A program made the position numbers and the translations under genes. 64,000 bases of DNA, taken from NCBI RefSeq assembly GCF_018343695.1, contig NZ_JAGYPJ010000001.1, positions 3,881,744 through 3,945,743 of the forward strand, written 5' to 3'. The notes under the pieces were generated by a model that was given only the letters and a program-made list of their open reading frames with translations, searched no databases and was not told where the DNA came from. The first letter of the stretch is position 1; each line of letters begins with the position of its first letter. Shown here piece after piece: positions 44,215 to 52,880 of the stretch. This DNA is from Lederbergia citrisecunda (lineage in GTDB: Bacteria > Bacillota > Bacilli > Bacillales > Bacillaceae_C).

Positions 44215-44934
44215 ATGATTGATCAGGAAGGAATCCAGCTTTCGGCACATAATTTGATGGAGTTGCATGTTGAGTCATTGTTTTCGCATGACCAGAACAA
44301 GCGGCTTCGTACAATAAACGAACCGTGGCCTGGAGAGGCAGCTGCTCCTAAGTTCTTTTTGGGACGGACTATTGAAGGAACTAATATTTGTCGTTTTCGG
44401 TATGACGTCCCTGCTGTGCTTATCGAAAAGTTGGAAAGATTGTCCGTTGATGAATTAATCCCTAGAGATTTCCATACGAAACCAAAACATTTTGAGGAAT
44501 ATATGAAACTTCTCGAAGGGGAAAGATTCACGATGGGCCCTTGTTATTTAATTCCTAATGAAGTTACTCCAGAATTGAAGGTGGTAAGCATCACTCCGGA
44601 AAACATTACGGATTATTTGTTAGACGGTTTCGAATGGCTAACTTCCGAAATAGACTATGTGCAACCATGTATAGCGCTATTGGAAGGAAGACGGGTTGTT
44701 TCAATCTGTCGTAGCGTTCGCATCACATCGAGGGCGCATGAAGCAGGTTTAGAGACATTGACCGGGTTTCGCGGAAGAGGCTATGCTGCTGCAGTTGTTG
44801 CCGGGTGGGCAGTGGCGGTTAGGGAGTTGGGAAATATCCCGTTATACAGTACTTTCTGGGACAATATCGCATCCCAAAGTGTGGCAAGAAAATTAGGGAT
44901 GAGATTTTATGCAGTAAATTTTACAATCATGTAG
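44215..44934 (+). CDS. GNAT-family acetyltransferase
   Basis: 239 aa, ATG 44215 after GGAGGGATGG. The N-terminal 130 residues are a family-specific domain; the GNAT fold is C-terminal, with TLTGFRGRGYAAAVVAGWA as the acetyl-CoA loop and YSTFWDNIASQSVARKLGM as motif B, as in several Bacillus GNAT proteins that have an extended N terminus. Substrate unknown. Confidence 0.82.
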   Translation: MIDQEGIQLSAHNLMELHVESLFSHDQNKRLRTINEPWPGEAAAPKFFLGRTIEGTNICRFRYDVPAVLIEKLERLSVDELIPRDFHTKPKHFEEYMKLLEGERFTMGPCYLIPNEVTPELKVVSITPENITDYLLDGFEWLTSEIDYVQPCIALLEGRRVVSICRSVRITSRAHEAGLETLTGFRGRGYAAAVVAGWAVAVRELGNIPLYSTFWDNIASQSVARKLGMRFYAVNFTIM

Positions 44935-45080
44935 CTAATACGCCATATTGATTTCGGTGAGATTAAGCCATATTACTCAATATGTACACTTCTAAGTTGC
45001 TGCAAAAGAAATAATATTGACCTGGAGTTAACTCCATCATTTATCGTTAGGTTATTCCAAAAAAAAAGGAGTGATCTGAT

Positions 45081-45395
45081 ATGGTATGGGGTGTGTTTGC
45101 GTTTATTGCTATCTATTCCTTACTTACAATCTTTGCAGGATATACCCAATTAAAAGAGAGAGGATTTACATTACGCTCTCTAATGTTTATCATTGTTTCA
45201 ATTACATTGTTTTTAAGTTTATTTATTTCAAAAAAGGAAATGATGCTCTCAGTTATGATTGTTTCATTTATTGGATTGCATATCTTGTCAATTATGCAAG
45301 GCTTGGTCGTTAATGGAAAAATAAAGTATAGTCATCATTTTATTAGATTAGTATTTCATAGTTTCGTTATTTTGCTGTTAGTTCTATTTATATAA
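45081..45395 (+). CDS. Small membrane protein in an operon with a MerR gene
   Basis: 104 aa, ATG 45081 after AAAAGGAGTG. Four hydrophobic helices (VFAFIAIYSLLTIFAGY; LMFIIVSITLFLSLFI; MLSVMIVSFIGLHILSI; LVFHSFVILLLVLFI). It lies 14 bp before the MerR gene, so the two are surely co-expressed. No family recognised. Confidence 0.65.
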   Translation: MVWGVFAFIAIYSLLTIFAGYTQLKERGFTLRSLMFIIVSITLFLSLFISKKEMMLSVMIVSFIGLHILSIMQGLVVNGKIKYSHHFIRLVFHSFVILLLVLFI

Positions 45396-45409
45396 AAAGT
45401 GGTGAGATA

Positions 45410-45781
45410 GTGAAAATAGGTGTATTTTCAAAAAAGGTAGGATTGAATATAGATACCATACGTTACTACGAGAAGATTGGTTTAATAAAACCAACGATAG
45501 TAAACAGTCATAGACAATATTCCAATGAAGATGTAGATGATATTAACACGATTATTAAATTAAAAAGAAATGGGTTTACTCTACTTGAAATTAAAGCAAT
45601 GTTTGATTTGTCCAATGAAGTCGATAATGGGTCTAATGATGTAAATAATCTTTTTCAGCTAAAAGAGATGTTTACAGAAAAATATCATGATATGGTTCAA
45701 AGGGAAAAACAAATTTTAGAGATTAAGCAAGTGTTGAAAAGGGCAATTGGAAAACTCGACTCCGTACTAGATGGAAACTAG
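45410..45781 (+). CDS. MerR-family regulator
   Basis: 123 aa from GTG 45410 after GTGGTGAG. The winged helix (IGVFSKKVGLNIDTIRYYEK; YSNEDVDDINTIIKLKRNGF) and a long dimerisation helix are present, but no cysteine-rich or drug-binding C-terminal domain. It is of the short type that senses metal or thiol stress or has unknown signals; cysteines are absent, so metal sensing by Cys is unlikely. No MerR-type promoter was spotted upstream. Confidence 0.85.
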   Translation: MKIGVFSKKVGLNIDTIRYYEKIGLIKPTIVNSHRQYSNEDVDDINTIIKLKRNGFTLLEIKAMFDLSNEVDNGSNDVNNLFQLKEMFTEKYHDMVQREKQILEIKQVLKRAIGKLDSVLDGN

Positions 45782-45823
45782 TCAACGATTAGAAACAAAA
45801 TGTTCATTCTAACTTGAAAACCC

Positions 45824-45852
45824 TTGCAAGATCATTTACTTATGATTAAAAT
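45824..45852 (+). promoter_or_regulatory. Promoter of the ABC-F leader
   Basis: TTGCAA (45824-45829) and TAAAAT (45847-45852) are 17 bp apart. The transcript would start near 45859, about 320 nt before the ABC-F start codon. Confidence 0.6.
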
Positions 45853-45886
45853 AGAATAAATATCTTTGAGACGGAGGTGGGTAAAG

Positions 45887-46024
45887 GTGTTAAATCAGAC
45901 TGTTTTAGTGCACGGTTTTTGGATGGAATTCTTATATTTTTGCCGTGCAAAATTTGCTGTTTTAGTTGTTAACGGGATACGTATGCCCTTTTTTAACAAC
46001 TTCATAGCAAATCTAAAACGGTGA
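45887..46024 (+). CDS. 45-codon leader ORF upstream of the ABC-F gene
   Basis: GTG 45887 after GGAGGTGG by 6 nt. It reads MLNQTVLVHGFWMEFLYFC and continues to TGA 46022-46024. The DNA inside also forms mutually exclusive hairpins: TGCACGG/CCGTGCA and GTTGTTAA/TTAACAAC. A ribosome stalled here by an antibiotic could change which hairpin forms; this is the known way vmlR-like genes are induced. Confidence 0.6.
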   Translation: MLNQTVLVHGFWMEFLYFCRAKFAVLVVNGIRMPFFNNFIANLKR

Positions 46025-46060
46025 AAACATCTCTATACCCACATTTTATATGGACGGTTT

Positions 46061-46090
46061 GAAGAGGAGCTTTTCATGCTCTTCTTTTTT
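46061..46090 (+). terminator. Attenuator before the ABC-F gene
   Basis: GAAGAGgAGC pairs with GCTCTTC, followed by six T, 88 nt before the start codon. It stops the leader transcript when no drug is present (inference). Confidence 0.8.
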
Positions 46091-46177
46091 ATTTCTTAAA
46101 ATTCATGATTGAAAAGCTATGGGGAGTATGTGGTTTCCTATGGCTTTTTTGTTTTTAACGAAAAGGGAGGTATATGC

Positions 46178-48052
46178 ATGCTTACATGTAGTGTTAATCA
46201 AGTCTCAAAGATGTATGGTGGCAACACCATTTTTGAAAATATCGCATTTGAAATAAGTGAAAAAGATCGGGTAGGTTTAGTCGGGAGGAACGGTAGTGGG
46301 AAAACGACATTATTAAAATTATTAGCAGGTTTGGAAACACCGGACTCTGGTCAAATCCATTGGAAAAAAGGGTCACAAATTAGTTATCTTGCACAAATTC
46401 CTGACTATCATAATGAATTAACAAGTAATGAAGTATTAATGACAGCCTTCACAAAACTATTACAGATAGAAAAAAAGATGCAGGAACTTGAATTGAAGAT
46501 GAGCAAAGAAACAAATAACGTGAAACTTGAAAGATTAATTGTGGACTATGGTAAAGTACAAGACGATTTTGCGTTAAGCGGCGGTTATGAAATAGATGCG
46601 AATATAGAAAAAATCGTTAATGGTTTAAATATTGCAGACTTATTAGATAAATCATTTTCTAAACTGAGCGGTGGGGAAAAGACGAAAGTCGGATTAGCCC
46701 TTAGCCTCCTTAAAAATCCTGATTTCTTACTGTTGGATGAGCCGACGAACCATTTAGATTTACAGGCAGTTGAATGGCTTGGGAACTTTTTGCGAGATTA
46801 TTCTGGAACGATCCTTGTCATTTCTCATGATCGATATTTTTTAGATGAAGTCGTTAATAAGATTTTAGATTTGGAAGATGGCGAAATCGAGTGCTATCAC
46901 ACAAACTTTTCAGATTTTGTGAAAGAAAAAGAAGAACGTCTACTAAGAGAATTTCAAGCATATCAAGAGCAGCAAAAGAAAATAAAGAAAATGAAAGAAG
47001 CCATCAAACGTCTTCGCGAATGGGCGAATAGAGCGAATCCACCTAATGAAGGTCTTCATAAGCGAGCGAGAAATATGGAAAGAGCGTTAGAAAGAATGGA
47101 AAAATTGAATCGACCTATTTTAAATCGAAAGAAAATGAATCTTGAGATGGAGTCTACTGCACGTAGTGGAAATGATGTGATGACGCTACAAAACGTATCT
47201 AAGATGTTTGGTGAAAAGCTTCTTTTCAAAAATGTGAATATGAATATAGCTTATCAGGAAAGAGTTGCAATTGTAGGCGAGAATGGGACAGGAAAATCAA
47301 CGCTGATAAAAATGATGATTCAGCAGTTACACCCTGATGAAGGGGAAGTTCGTTTAGGTAGTAATGTGAAAATCGGTTACCTGTCGCAACATATTTTTTC
47401 GGAGGTTAAGGATGAGACGATCATTGAAGTGTTTCGTAATGAAGTTAGTGTAACAGAAGGTGAAGCAAGAAATATATTATCGAGATTCTTATTTTATGGA
47501 CACACAGTCTTTAGAAAAGTTTCTCAGCTTAGTGGAGGGGAAAGAATGAGGCTCCGTTTAGCGCAGCTTATGTATCAAGATATTAACTTTCTAGTATTAG
47601 ATGAACCAACTAACCATCTAGATATCGAGTCTCTAGAAATATTAGAGGATACTCTTGAACATTATAATGGAACCATTCTTGCTGTTTCTCATGATCGTTA
47701 CTTCCTAAATAAGTTATTTGAAAAAATATATTGGATTGACGCTAAAGAAGTGCATGGTTTTGGAGGAAATTATCAATATGCTCGAGAAAAAATGAATGAA
47801 AAGGCGTTATGTAGCAAGGAAAATATTATAGTTAAGAAAAGATCGGAAGCACCTCCTCCTAAAAGCAAGGGAGTTGTGATCATTTCTAGGCATGATTTGG
47901 AAAAAGAATTAGAAGTGCTGGAGCGTGAAATTACGGAAGTAGAGCAGGAGTTAGGTGAGGTTCGTGATTTAGAACAGCTTCAGCAGCTATATGTGAAAAA
48001 AGAGGAGCTTGAAAAGCAGTGGGAGAAGCTTTTTGAGCAGTTACAAACATAA
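46178..48052 (+). CDS. ABC-F ribosomal protection ATPase
   Basis: 624 aa; ATG 46178 follows AGGGAGG by 7 nt, and an in-frame ATG at 46109 has no ribosome site. Two ABC domains: first Walker A GRNGSGKTT (residues 36-44), LSGGE and LLLDEPTNHLDL; second GENGTGKST, LSGGERMRL and VLDEPTNHLDI. The linker is LREWANRANPPNEGLHKRAR, and a C-terminal coiled coil follows (HDLEKELEVLEREITEVEQE). No membrane helices. ABC-F proteins displace drugs that bind the peptidyl transferase centre; the leader ORF and attenuator fit drug induction. Confidence 0.9.
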   Translation: MLTCSVNQVSKMYGGNTIFENIAFEISEKDRVGLVGRNGSGKTTLLKLLAGLETPDSGQIHWKKGSQISYLAQIPDYHNELTSNEVLMTAFTKLLQIEKKMQELELKMSKETNNVKLERLIVDYGKVQDDFALSGGYEIDANIEKIVNGLNIADLLDKSFSKLSGGEKTKVGLALSLLKNPDFLLLDEPTNHLDLQAVEWLGNFLRDYSGTILVISHDRYFLDEVVNKILDLEDGEIECYHTNFSDFVKEKEERLLREFQAYQEQQKKIKKMKEAIKRLREWANRANPPNEGLHKRARNMERALERMEKLNRPILNRKKMNLEMESTARSGNDVMTLQNVSKMFGEKLLFKNVNMNIAYQERVAIVGENGTGKSTLIKMMIQQLHPDEGEVRLGSNVKIGYLSQHIFSEVKDETIIEVFRNEVSVTEGEARNILSRFLFYGHTVFRKVSQLSGGERMRLRLAQLMYQDINFLVLDEPTNHLDIESLEILEDTLEHYNGTILAVSHDRYFLNKLFEKIYWIDAKEVHGFGGNYQYAREKMNEKALCSKENIIVKKRSEAPPPKSKGVVIISRHDLEKELEVLEREITEVEQELGEVRDLEQLQQLYVKKEELEKQWEKLFEQLQT

Positions 48053-48186
48053 ATATCAAAAACATCCTGACCTAGTTTTGTGGTAAAAATCAATTATAAT
48101 TGTTTTCTCACTTGTTCCGATACCAATAATTATGAGTTAATTAAGGTGTCGGGCCGATAGATTTTTGGAAAGGAGGCTGATTATTT

Positions 48187-48265
48187 TGATCACGCATAAC
48201 GAGGTGGTTTCCGCTTAAGCGGAAATCGCAAATTAGGGGTCGCACGTATTGCGGCCTCTTTTACT
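48187..48265 (+). other. Ten-codon ORF, palindrome and hairpin of unknown role
   Basis: TTG 48187 follows AAAGGAGG and reads MITHNEVVSA before TAA. The stop lies inside the perfect 18-bp palindrome TTTCCGCTTAAGCGGAAA (48209-48226), and a terminator-like GGTCGCA/TGCGGCC hairpin with TCTTTT follows (48238-48265). It is built like a leader for the gene at 48424, but could also be the remnant of a small toxin-type gene. Confidence 0.4.
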
Positions 48266-48367
48266 ATTTTATATCTTTCCATAATCCAGTATACTATTAC
48301 CAATAAGGGAAACACCTGCATATTTTGTAAGGGTTTTCTTAATAAAGGACGAAAGGAGTTTTTAAAA

Positions 48368-48469
48368 GTGGATAACACGAAAAGTTTTATATACGTACAT
48401 CTTAATAAGGAGGATGTAAATTTTTGCAATACAAAAATGGAAAAGAGGTGCTTCCCCCTCATTTGCTAA
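48368..48469 (+). CDS. Possible 33-codon upstream ORF
   Basis: GTG 48368 after AAAGGAG, reading MDNTKSFIYVHLNKEDVNFC to TAA 48469. It overlaps the start of the CD3324-type gene in another frame. It may only couple translation; no homology recognised. Confidence 0.35.
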   Translation: MDNTKSFIYVHLNKEDVNFCNTKMEKRCFPLIC

Positions 48470-48711
48470 AGGAGCTTCAGAAGTATATTCAGGGAGAGCT
48501 GATCTATATCCCGAAGAAAACGAATGAGCGAGCGGGATGGGGAGAAGTGAATGGTTCTCGTCGGTTAATTAAGCAAAGAAATGAAGAGATTTATCGACTA
48601 TATCGAGATGGCCAGTCTTTTGAGGAGTTGGAACGGATATACAACTTATCCTTAGACAGCATCCGAAAAATCGTTTATAAAGTACGGGAAGTTAATGAGT
48701 CGAAAAACTAG
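48424..48711 (+). CDS. CD3324-family (Mor-like) DNA-binding protein
   Basis: 95 aa from TTG 48424 after AAGGAGG. LPPHLLKELQKYIQGELIYI is followed by a helix-turn-helix near the end (SFEELERIYNLSLDSIRKIVY), as in the CD3324/Mor transcription activator group found in many Firmicutes. Role unknown. Its own terminator, 130 bp downstream, is split by an IS3 element. Confidence 0.75.
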   Translation: MQYKNGKEVLPPHLLKELQKYIQGELIYIPKKTNERAGWGEVNGSRRLIKQRNEEIYRLYRDGQSFEELERIYNLSLDSIRKIVYKVREVNESKN

Positions 48712-48841
48712 TGATAAAGTTTTAAATAATATAACAGCAGTTCATAAAATGATTAGTGTTTATTAGATGGAGTCCTTAAAGTTTGATGTTGGCACCGTTT
48801 TAGGCTAACAAGGTGAAATTCTAATAATCTTAAAAATCAAA

Positions 48842-48861
48842 GAGAACACATTTGTATGACA
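48842..48861 (+). terminator. Left half of a terminator split by IS3
   Basis: GAGAACACAT then TTGTATG and ACA. With the sequence after the element (50535-50565) it forms GAGAACACAT/ATGTGTTCTC followed by CCTTTTTATT. The element now interrupts the inner stem. Confidence 0.75.
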
Positions 48862-48929
48862 TGATATGCTCCCCTTACGGTAGACAGATTAAAAAATAAA
48901 AATCTGACTACCAAAAAGGGGGCATTTTT

Positions 48930-49610
48930 GTGTCTAAAAGAGCTTTCACAGCGGAGTATAAGTATAAAGTAATAAAAGCATGCGAGGATGGAAAATGGAC
49001 ATTAACTGAAATCTCTACCAAGTATAAGGTGAATATTTCCACAATTAATGAGTGGAAATATAAATTTGATAAATATGGTACCGAAGGTCTTAAAGAGTCA
49101 TCATCTTGGAAAAAGTACAGTAAAGAATTAAAACTAGCTGCTGTCCGGGATTATCAGTCAGGTGAATTCTCTCTTCGAGAGATTGTGAGAAAGTACAATA
49201 TCTCGGATAACTCTGTCCTCAGAAAATGGATTAACAAGTATAATAATCATAGAGAATTAAAGGATACGTCGAAAGGAAGGACGATCTCTATGACTAAAGG
49301 GAGAAAAACTACTTGGGATGAACGGATACAAATAGTGCTGGATTTCTTGGGGAACGGTAAAGATTATCAAAAAACAGCAGAGACGTTTGAAGTTTCTTAT
49401 CAACAAGTGTATCAGTGGGTTAAGAAGTATGAAGATGGCGGAGATGAGGCACTTAAAGATAAACGTGGAAGAAAGAAGGAAGAAGCTGAGCTAACGCCAG
49501 AAGAGAAAATCAAACTTCAGATGAAAAAGTTAGAAAGAGAAAATGAACGTTTACGTGCGGAGAACTTATTCTTAAAAAAGTTAGAGGAGATCGAAAGGAG
49601 GCGAAAGTAA
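48930..49610 (+). CDS. IS3-family OrfA
   Basis: 226 aa from GTG 48930 after AAGGGGGC. Two or three helix-turn-helix units (YKVIKACEDGKWTLTEISTK; LAAVRDYQSGEFSLREIVRK; IVLDFLGNGKDYQKTAETF) are followed by a leucine zipper (LERENERLRAENLFLKKLEE). Longer than usual for OrfA because the HTH is repeated. The slippery site A AAA AAG is at 49574-49580, in the correct phase, and the -1 frame is open into OrfB. Confidence 0.92.
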   Translation: MSKRAFTAEYKYKVIKACEDGKWTLTEISTKYKVNISTINEWKYKFDKYGTEGLKESSSWKKYSKELKLAAVRDYQSGEFSLREIVRKYNISDNSVLRKWINKYNNHRELKDTSKGRTISMTKGRKTTWDERIQIVLDFLGNGKDYQKTAETFEVSYQQVYQWVKKYEDGGDEALKDKRGRKKEEAELTPEEKIKLQMKKLERENERLRAENLFLKKLEEIERRRK

Positions 49611-49657
49611 GCCGAATCCGATTTGAAACTATTTATATCGCTATTCATGAGGTTCAT

Positions 49658-50488
49658 GTGAAGGAAGATTTGAGTCTTTTCTTGCTTTGTAAAATCGCTG
49701 GTATTTCAAGAGCTGCTTACTATAAGTGGCTTAAACGTACACCATCTGCAAGAGAACTTCAGAATGATGAAATTATAAAAGAGATGAAGGCTCTCCATGA
49801 AAAAGTGGGGGGCATTTATGGCTATCGTAGAATGATGTTGAACATAAATCGAAAATTCGAGCAGAACTTCAACCACAAACGTTATTATAGGCTGATGAGG
49901 GTTGCTGGTTTACAATCCATCATACGGAAAAAGAAGAAACGTTATAAGCGTTCTATCCCCCAACATGTTGCGGAGAATGTATTAAATCGTGACTTCAAAG
50001 CTGAAAAGCCCAATGAAAAATGGGTAACTGATGTCACAGAATTTAAATATGGTCCATCAAAGAAAGCTTATTTAAGCGCTATTCTTGACCTGTATGATGG
50101 CTCAATTGTTAGCTATGTTTTAGGACATTCCAATAATAATAACCTTGTGTTTAAAACACTTGATCAAGCTACAAAACAATTGGACGAGAATCATCCACTT
50201 ATTCATAGTGATCGTGGATTCCAATATACCTCTCATGGCTTTAAACGTAGAATTGATAAAGCAGAGATGACACAGAGTATGTCACGAGTTGGTAGGTGTA
50301 TCGATAATGGACCGATGGAATCTTTTTGGGGTACACTCAAATGCGAGAAGTATTATCTAGATAAGTACGAGACATTTGAAGACCTCTCTAAAGCGATAAA
50401 TGAATACATTCGTTTTTATAATCATGAAAGATATCAAAAACGACTAAACGGCCTTAGCCCTCTGGAATATAGAGCTAACGCCGCTTAG
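49658..50488 (+). CDS. IS3-family OrfB transposase (DDE, rve)
   Basis: 276 aa counted from GTG 49658, but the -1 frame is open from the slippery site at 49574, so the working product is the OrfAB fusion. An N-terminal HTH_21-type region (HEKVGGIYGYRRMMLNINRK) precedes the integrase core: WVTDVTEF (D), LIHSDRGFQYTS (D), and GPMESFWGTLKCEKYY (E). All catalytic residues present. Confidence 0.93.
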   Translation: MKEDLSLFLLCKIAGISRAAYYKWLKRTPSARELQNDEIIKEMKALHEKVGGIYGYRRMMLNINRKFEQNFNHKRYYRLMRVAGLQSIIRKKKKRYKRSIPQHVAENVLNRDFKAEKPNEKWVTDVTEFKYGPSKKAYLSAILDLYDGSIVSYVLGHSNNNNLVFKTLDQATKQLDENHPLIHSDRGFQYTSHGFKRRIDKAEMTQSMSRVGRCIDNGPMESFWGTLKCEKYYLDKYETFEDLSKAINEYIRFYNHERYQKRLNGLSPLEYRANAA

Positions 50489-50534
50489 ATTAGTTTTTAT
50501 TATTTCCACTGTCTACTTGACTGGGGGCAGTTCA

Positions 50535-50570
50535 ACAAGTATGTGTTCTCCCTTTTTATTATATTTTTGC
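50535..50570 (+). terminator. Right half of the split terminator
   Basis: ACAAGT, ATGTGTTCTC and CCTTTTTATTATATTTTT follow the element; they pair with 48842-48851. The T tract is intact. Confidence 0.7.
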
Positions 50571-50601
50571 GTTCGATTGATTTCATAGAGAAATAGTTAC
50601 A

Positions 50602-51579
50602 TCAATCAAGGGATTTTTTATATACAGTATGAGGCGCAGAATCAAATAATGAACTGACTGATTCCCTGTTATGGATTCGTACAATCGCCTCTGCAAATAA
50701 AGGGGCAACTGAAACTATCTTCGTTTTATTGGATATTATGGATTCGTTTAATACAGAATCGGTGCTAATAAGCAACTCGATCGGGCTATTTTCTACCTTT
50801 TCTGCTCCAGATCGACTGAGCATATGATGGGAGACTAAAGCAAATATTCTTTGAGCCCCTCTTTCCTTTAGACCATTTGCTAAATCTACTAATGTTCCGC
50901 CCGAAATACTGAAATCATCGACTATAAGGGCATTTTTTCCTTTTACGTTCCCAATAATCTCTAATACCTTTGCTTTTTCATCATGGGATTTTCTTGTTTT
51001 ATCCCCAATCGCAACTTGTACTTGCAGATTGGAAGCAAAATTTCTTGCTTGCTTTGCAAATCCTACATCTGGGGAAACAACAACCAAATTTTCTATATTT
51101 AAGCTTTTTACATATTCACAAAGAATAGGGAGAGCAAATAAATGGTCTACAGGTTTTTTAAAAAAACCTTGGATTTGCGGACTATGAAGGTCCATTGTTA
51201 ATATCCTATCGGCGCCAGCCAGCTCAATACATTCGGCACAAACTCTCGCTCGGATTGAAACTCTGGGTTCGTCTTTTTTATCACCCTTTGCATATCCGAA
51301 ATAGGGAATAATAGCTGTTACTGAGTTTGCACTAGCTCGCTTAAACGCATCCATCCAAAAAAGGATCTCTGTAAATTCATCATTAGGATTTAACCCTATT
51401 GGCTGTACAAGATAAACATCGTGATCCCTTACTGTCTCACAAATCTTTACAAAAATATTCCCGTCAGAGAATTTAAATACCTCTGATTTCCCCAAATCAA
51501 TTCCCAAGTAGTCACACATTTTCTGCGCAAAGGATTTTCCGGTACTACCACCAAAAATTTTAATATCTTCATTCGGCAA
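50602..51579 (-). CDS. prs: Ribose-phosphate pyrophosphokinase (second-type PRPP synthetase)
   Basis: 325 aa; TTG 51579 follows GGGAGGT. The class I PRPP synthetase motifs are present: FSDGNIFVKICETVRDHDVY (usual FSDGE has N here), YFGYAKGDKKDEPRVSIRAR, the metal-binding MDLHSPQIQGFF, and the PRPP loop ALIVDDFSISGGTLVDLA (usual T-x-G replaced by S-x-S-G). Diverged from housekeeping Prs, so probably a paralogue with another role. Makes PRPP from ribose-5-phosphate and ATP. Confidence 0.82.
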   Translation of the reverse strand: MPNEDIKIFGGSTGKSFAQKMCDYLGIDLGKSEVFKFSDGNIFVKICETVRDHDVYLVQPIGLNPNDEFTEILFWMDAFKRASANSVTAIIPYFGYAKGDKKDEPRVSIRARVCAECIELAGADRILTMDLHSPQIQGFFKKPVDHLFALPILCEYVKSLNIENLVVVSPDVGFAKQARNFASNLQVQVAIGDKTRKSHDEKAKVLEIIGNVKGKNALIVDDFSISGGTLVDLANGLKERGAQRIFALVSHHMLSRSGAEKVENSPIELLISTDSVLNESIISNKTKIVSVAPLFAEAIVRIHNRESVSSLFDSAPHTVYKKSLD

Positions 51580-51822
51580 TAGAATGACCTCCCAGTTTTT
51601 TGTGTTAAGACCAGATAAGGAAGTATTATTTCTTATTATGATCATTTTACATATTAAATAGATTACATTAAGTACTTCTCTAAACTATTAAAAATTCCTT
51701 CAATAACTTGGATTTTGAATGGATGACTAGAATCTCTCGCTAGAACATTTTAAAAACCTTGAATGATGTTTCTTACATTTCCCTCTTGATTTTATTTTCT
51801 TTGAGTACATGAATATACTGCA

Positions 51823-52680
51823 TTAATTTATGTATTTTTCACGAATACTCTCTATATAACTACTTACTTTTTCATCATAATCAGGGTATGGATATCCTAA
51901 TGTTTCTGCAATATGGTATGAAGTTTCTCTAAATAACTCAATACTTGTATAAAGGGCATCCCACATTTTCTCATAGGAACTCATATCGTACGTAGATAAC
52001 AACGTATTCCACGCTGTGTCCGAAACATATTTTTTTAGAAACTTATCTGACTTTCCGATGCTCAAGGAAAAATCAGTTTCGATCCCTACTTTCCAACGCA
52101 GCATCGTAAGTAGATTTGGTCGGAAAGGGCCGTTCATCATATCGATCGCAAAGAGAATTTCTTTTCTGGCAAGACCTTTCGCAACGTATGTAGCGGTCAT
52201 CCAAAACTCATTACAGCAGTCATCAAAGGATTGATGGCCAGGCTTTTGAATATGATACATACGATCAGACGGAATGACAGGATCTTGAATGAGGTTATCT
52301 TTATCCAATAATACCTCTACTAATCCATCACTATTTTTAAAATAATCCTCATATTCGTTCAAAGGGATAAGAGTAAGATCAATTTTCGTACCATCTTCAA
52401 AAATCATAAGATACGAGAACCAGTTTCCTAGTTCAGCTGGAAATAACTCCATTGCCTCCGGTTTTTGCGTTATTATCCTCTTACCAAAATAGTCTAACCA
52501 ATCGTCACTTTTTTTGAAATATTCCATGTCCGTTACAAAATAACTAAAGTCATAGTCTTGAAATTCGTCTTTCGGAATGTTCGGGTTTGTAAGTGAGCCT
52601 TCTAGTGTAAAAAGCCTAATTTTATCGCAATGACGGGCAAAGCTATTTCCTAAGTCCATCATTTCTTGCCTGCTTCTCAA
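51823..52680 (-). CDS. aadK: Aminoglycoside 6-adenylyltransferase, AadK-like
   Basis: 285 aa; TTG 52680 follows GAGGTG by 6 nt and the length equals that remembered for AadK (284). The nucleotidyltransferase site is LEGSLTNPNIPKD with the metal ligands in FQDYDFSYFV. Similar ANT(6) enzymes adenylate streptomycin; chromosomal ones confer low or silent resistance. No mobile-element flanks, so it looks native. Confidence 0.9.
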   Translation of the reverse strand: MRSRQEMMDLGNSFARHCDKIRLFTLEGSLTNPNIPKDEFQDYDFSYFVTDMEYFKKSDDWLDYFGKRIITQKPEAMELFPAELGNWFSYLMIFEDGTKIDLTLIPLNEYEDYFKNSDGLVEVLLDKDNLIQDPVIPSDRMYHIQKPGHQSFDDCCNEFWMTATYVAKGLARKEILFAIDMMNGPFRPNLLTMLRWKVGIETDFSLSIGKSDKFLKKYVSDTAWNTLLSTYDMSSYEKMWDALYTSIELFRETSYHIAETLGYPYPDYDEKVSSYIESIREKYIN

Positions 52681-52880
52681 TAATCTCACCTCAGAGTAAT
52701 TGTTATTCCAATTATAAATCATTCTAGAAAACTTCGAAAATTTGTAAAGATTGAGTCGAAAGTCCCGCTTAATATTACAAACCACATAGACAATGTGCTG
52801 AAATATTAAGTATAATTTTTAGTAATGTATGGAGTGTAAGTCACATTATGGAAATTAACGTCGAATATAGGAGAATTATG

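Larger units (their letters stand above)
48862..50534 (+). mobile_element. IS3-family insertion sequence (IS150 group, 1673 bp)
   Basis: The ends are TGATATGCTCCCC and, on the other strand, TGAACTGCCCCCAG, with GTAGACAG shared at the inner side; 18 of 26 positions match. A 3-bp duplication ACA flanks it (48859-48861 and 50535-50537). It contains orfA and orfB joined by a programmed -1 frameshift. Confidence 0.9.

Noticed and set aside
46109-46177. N-terminal extension of the ABC-F protein
   Set aside because: No ribosome site before 46109; it starts just after the attenuator, while ATG 46178 has AGGGAGG.
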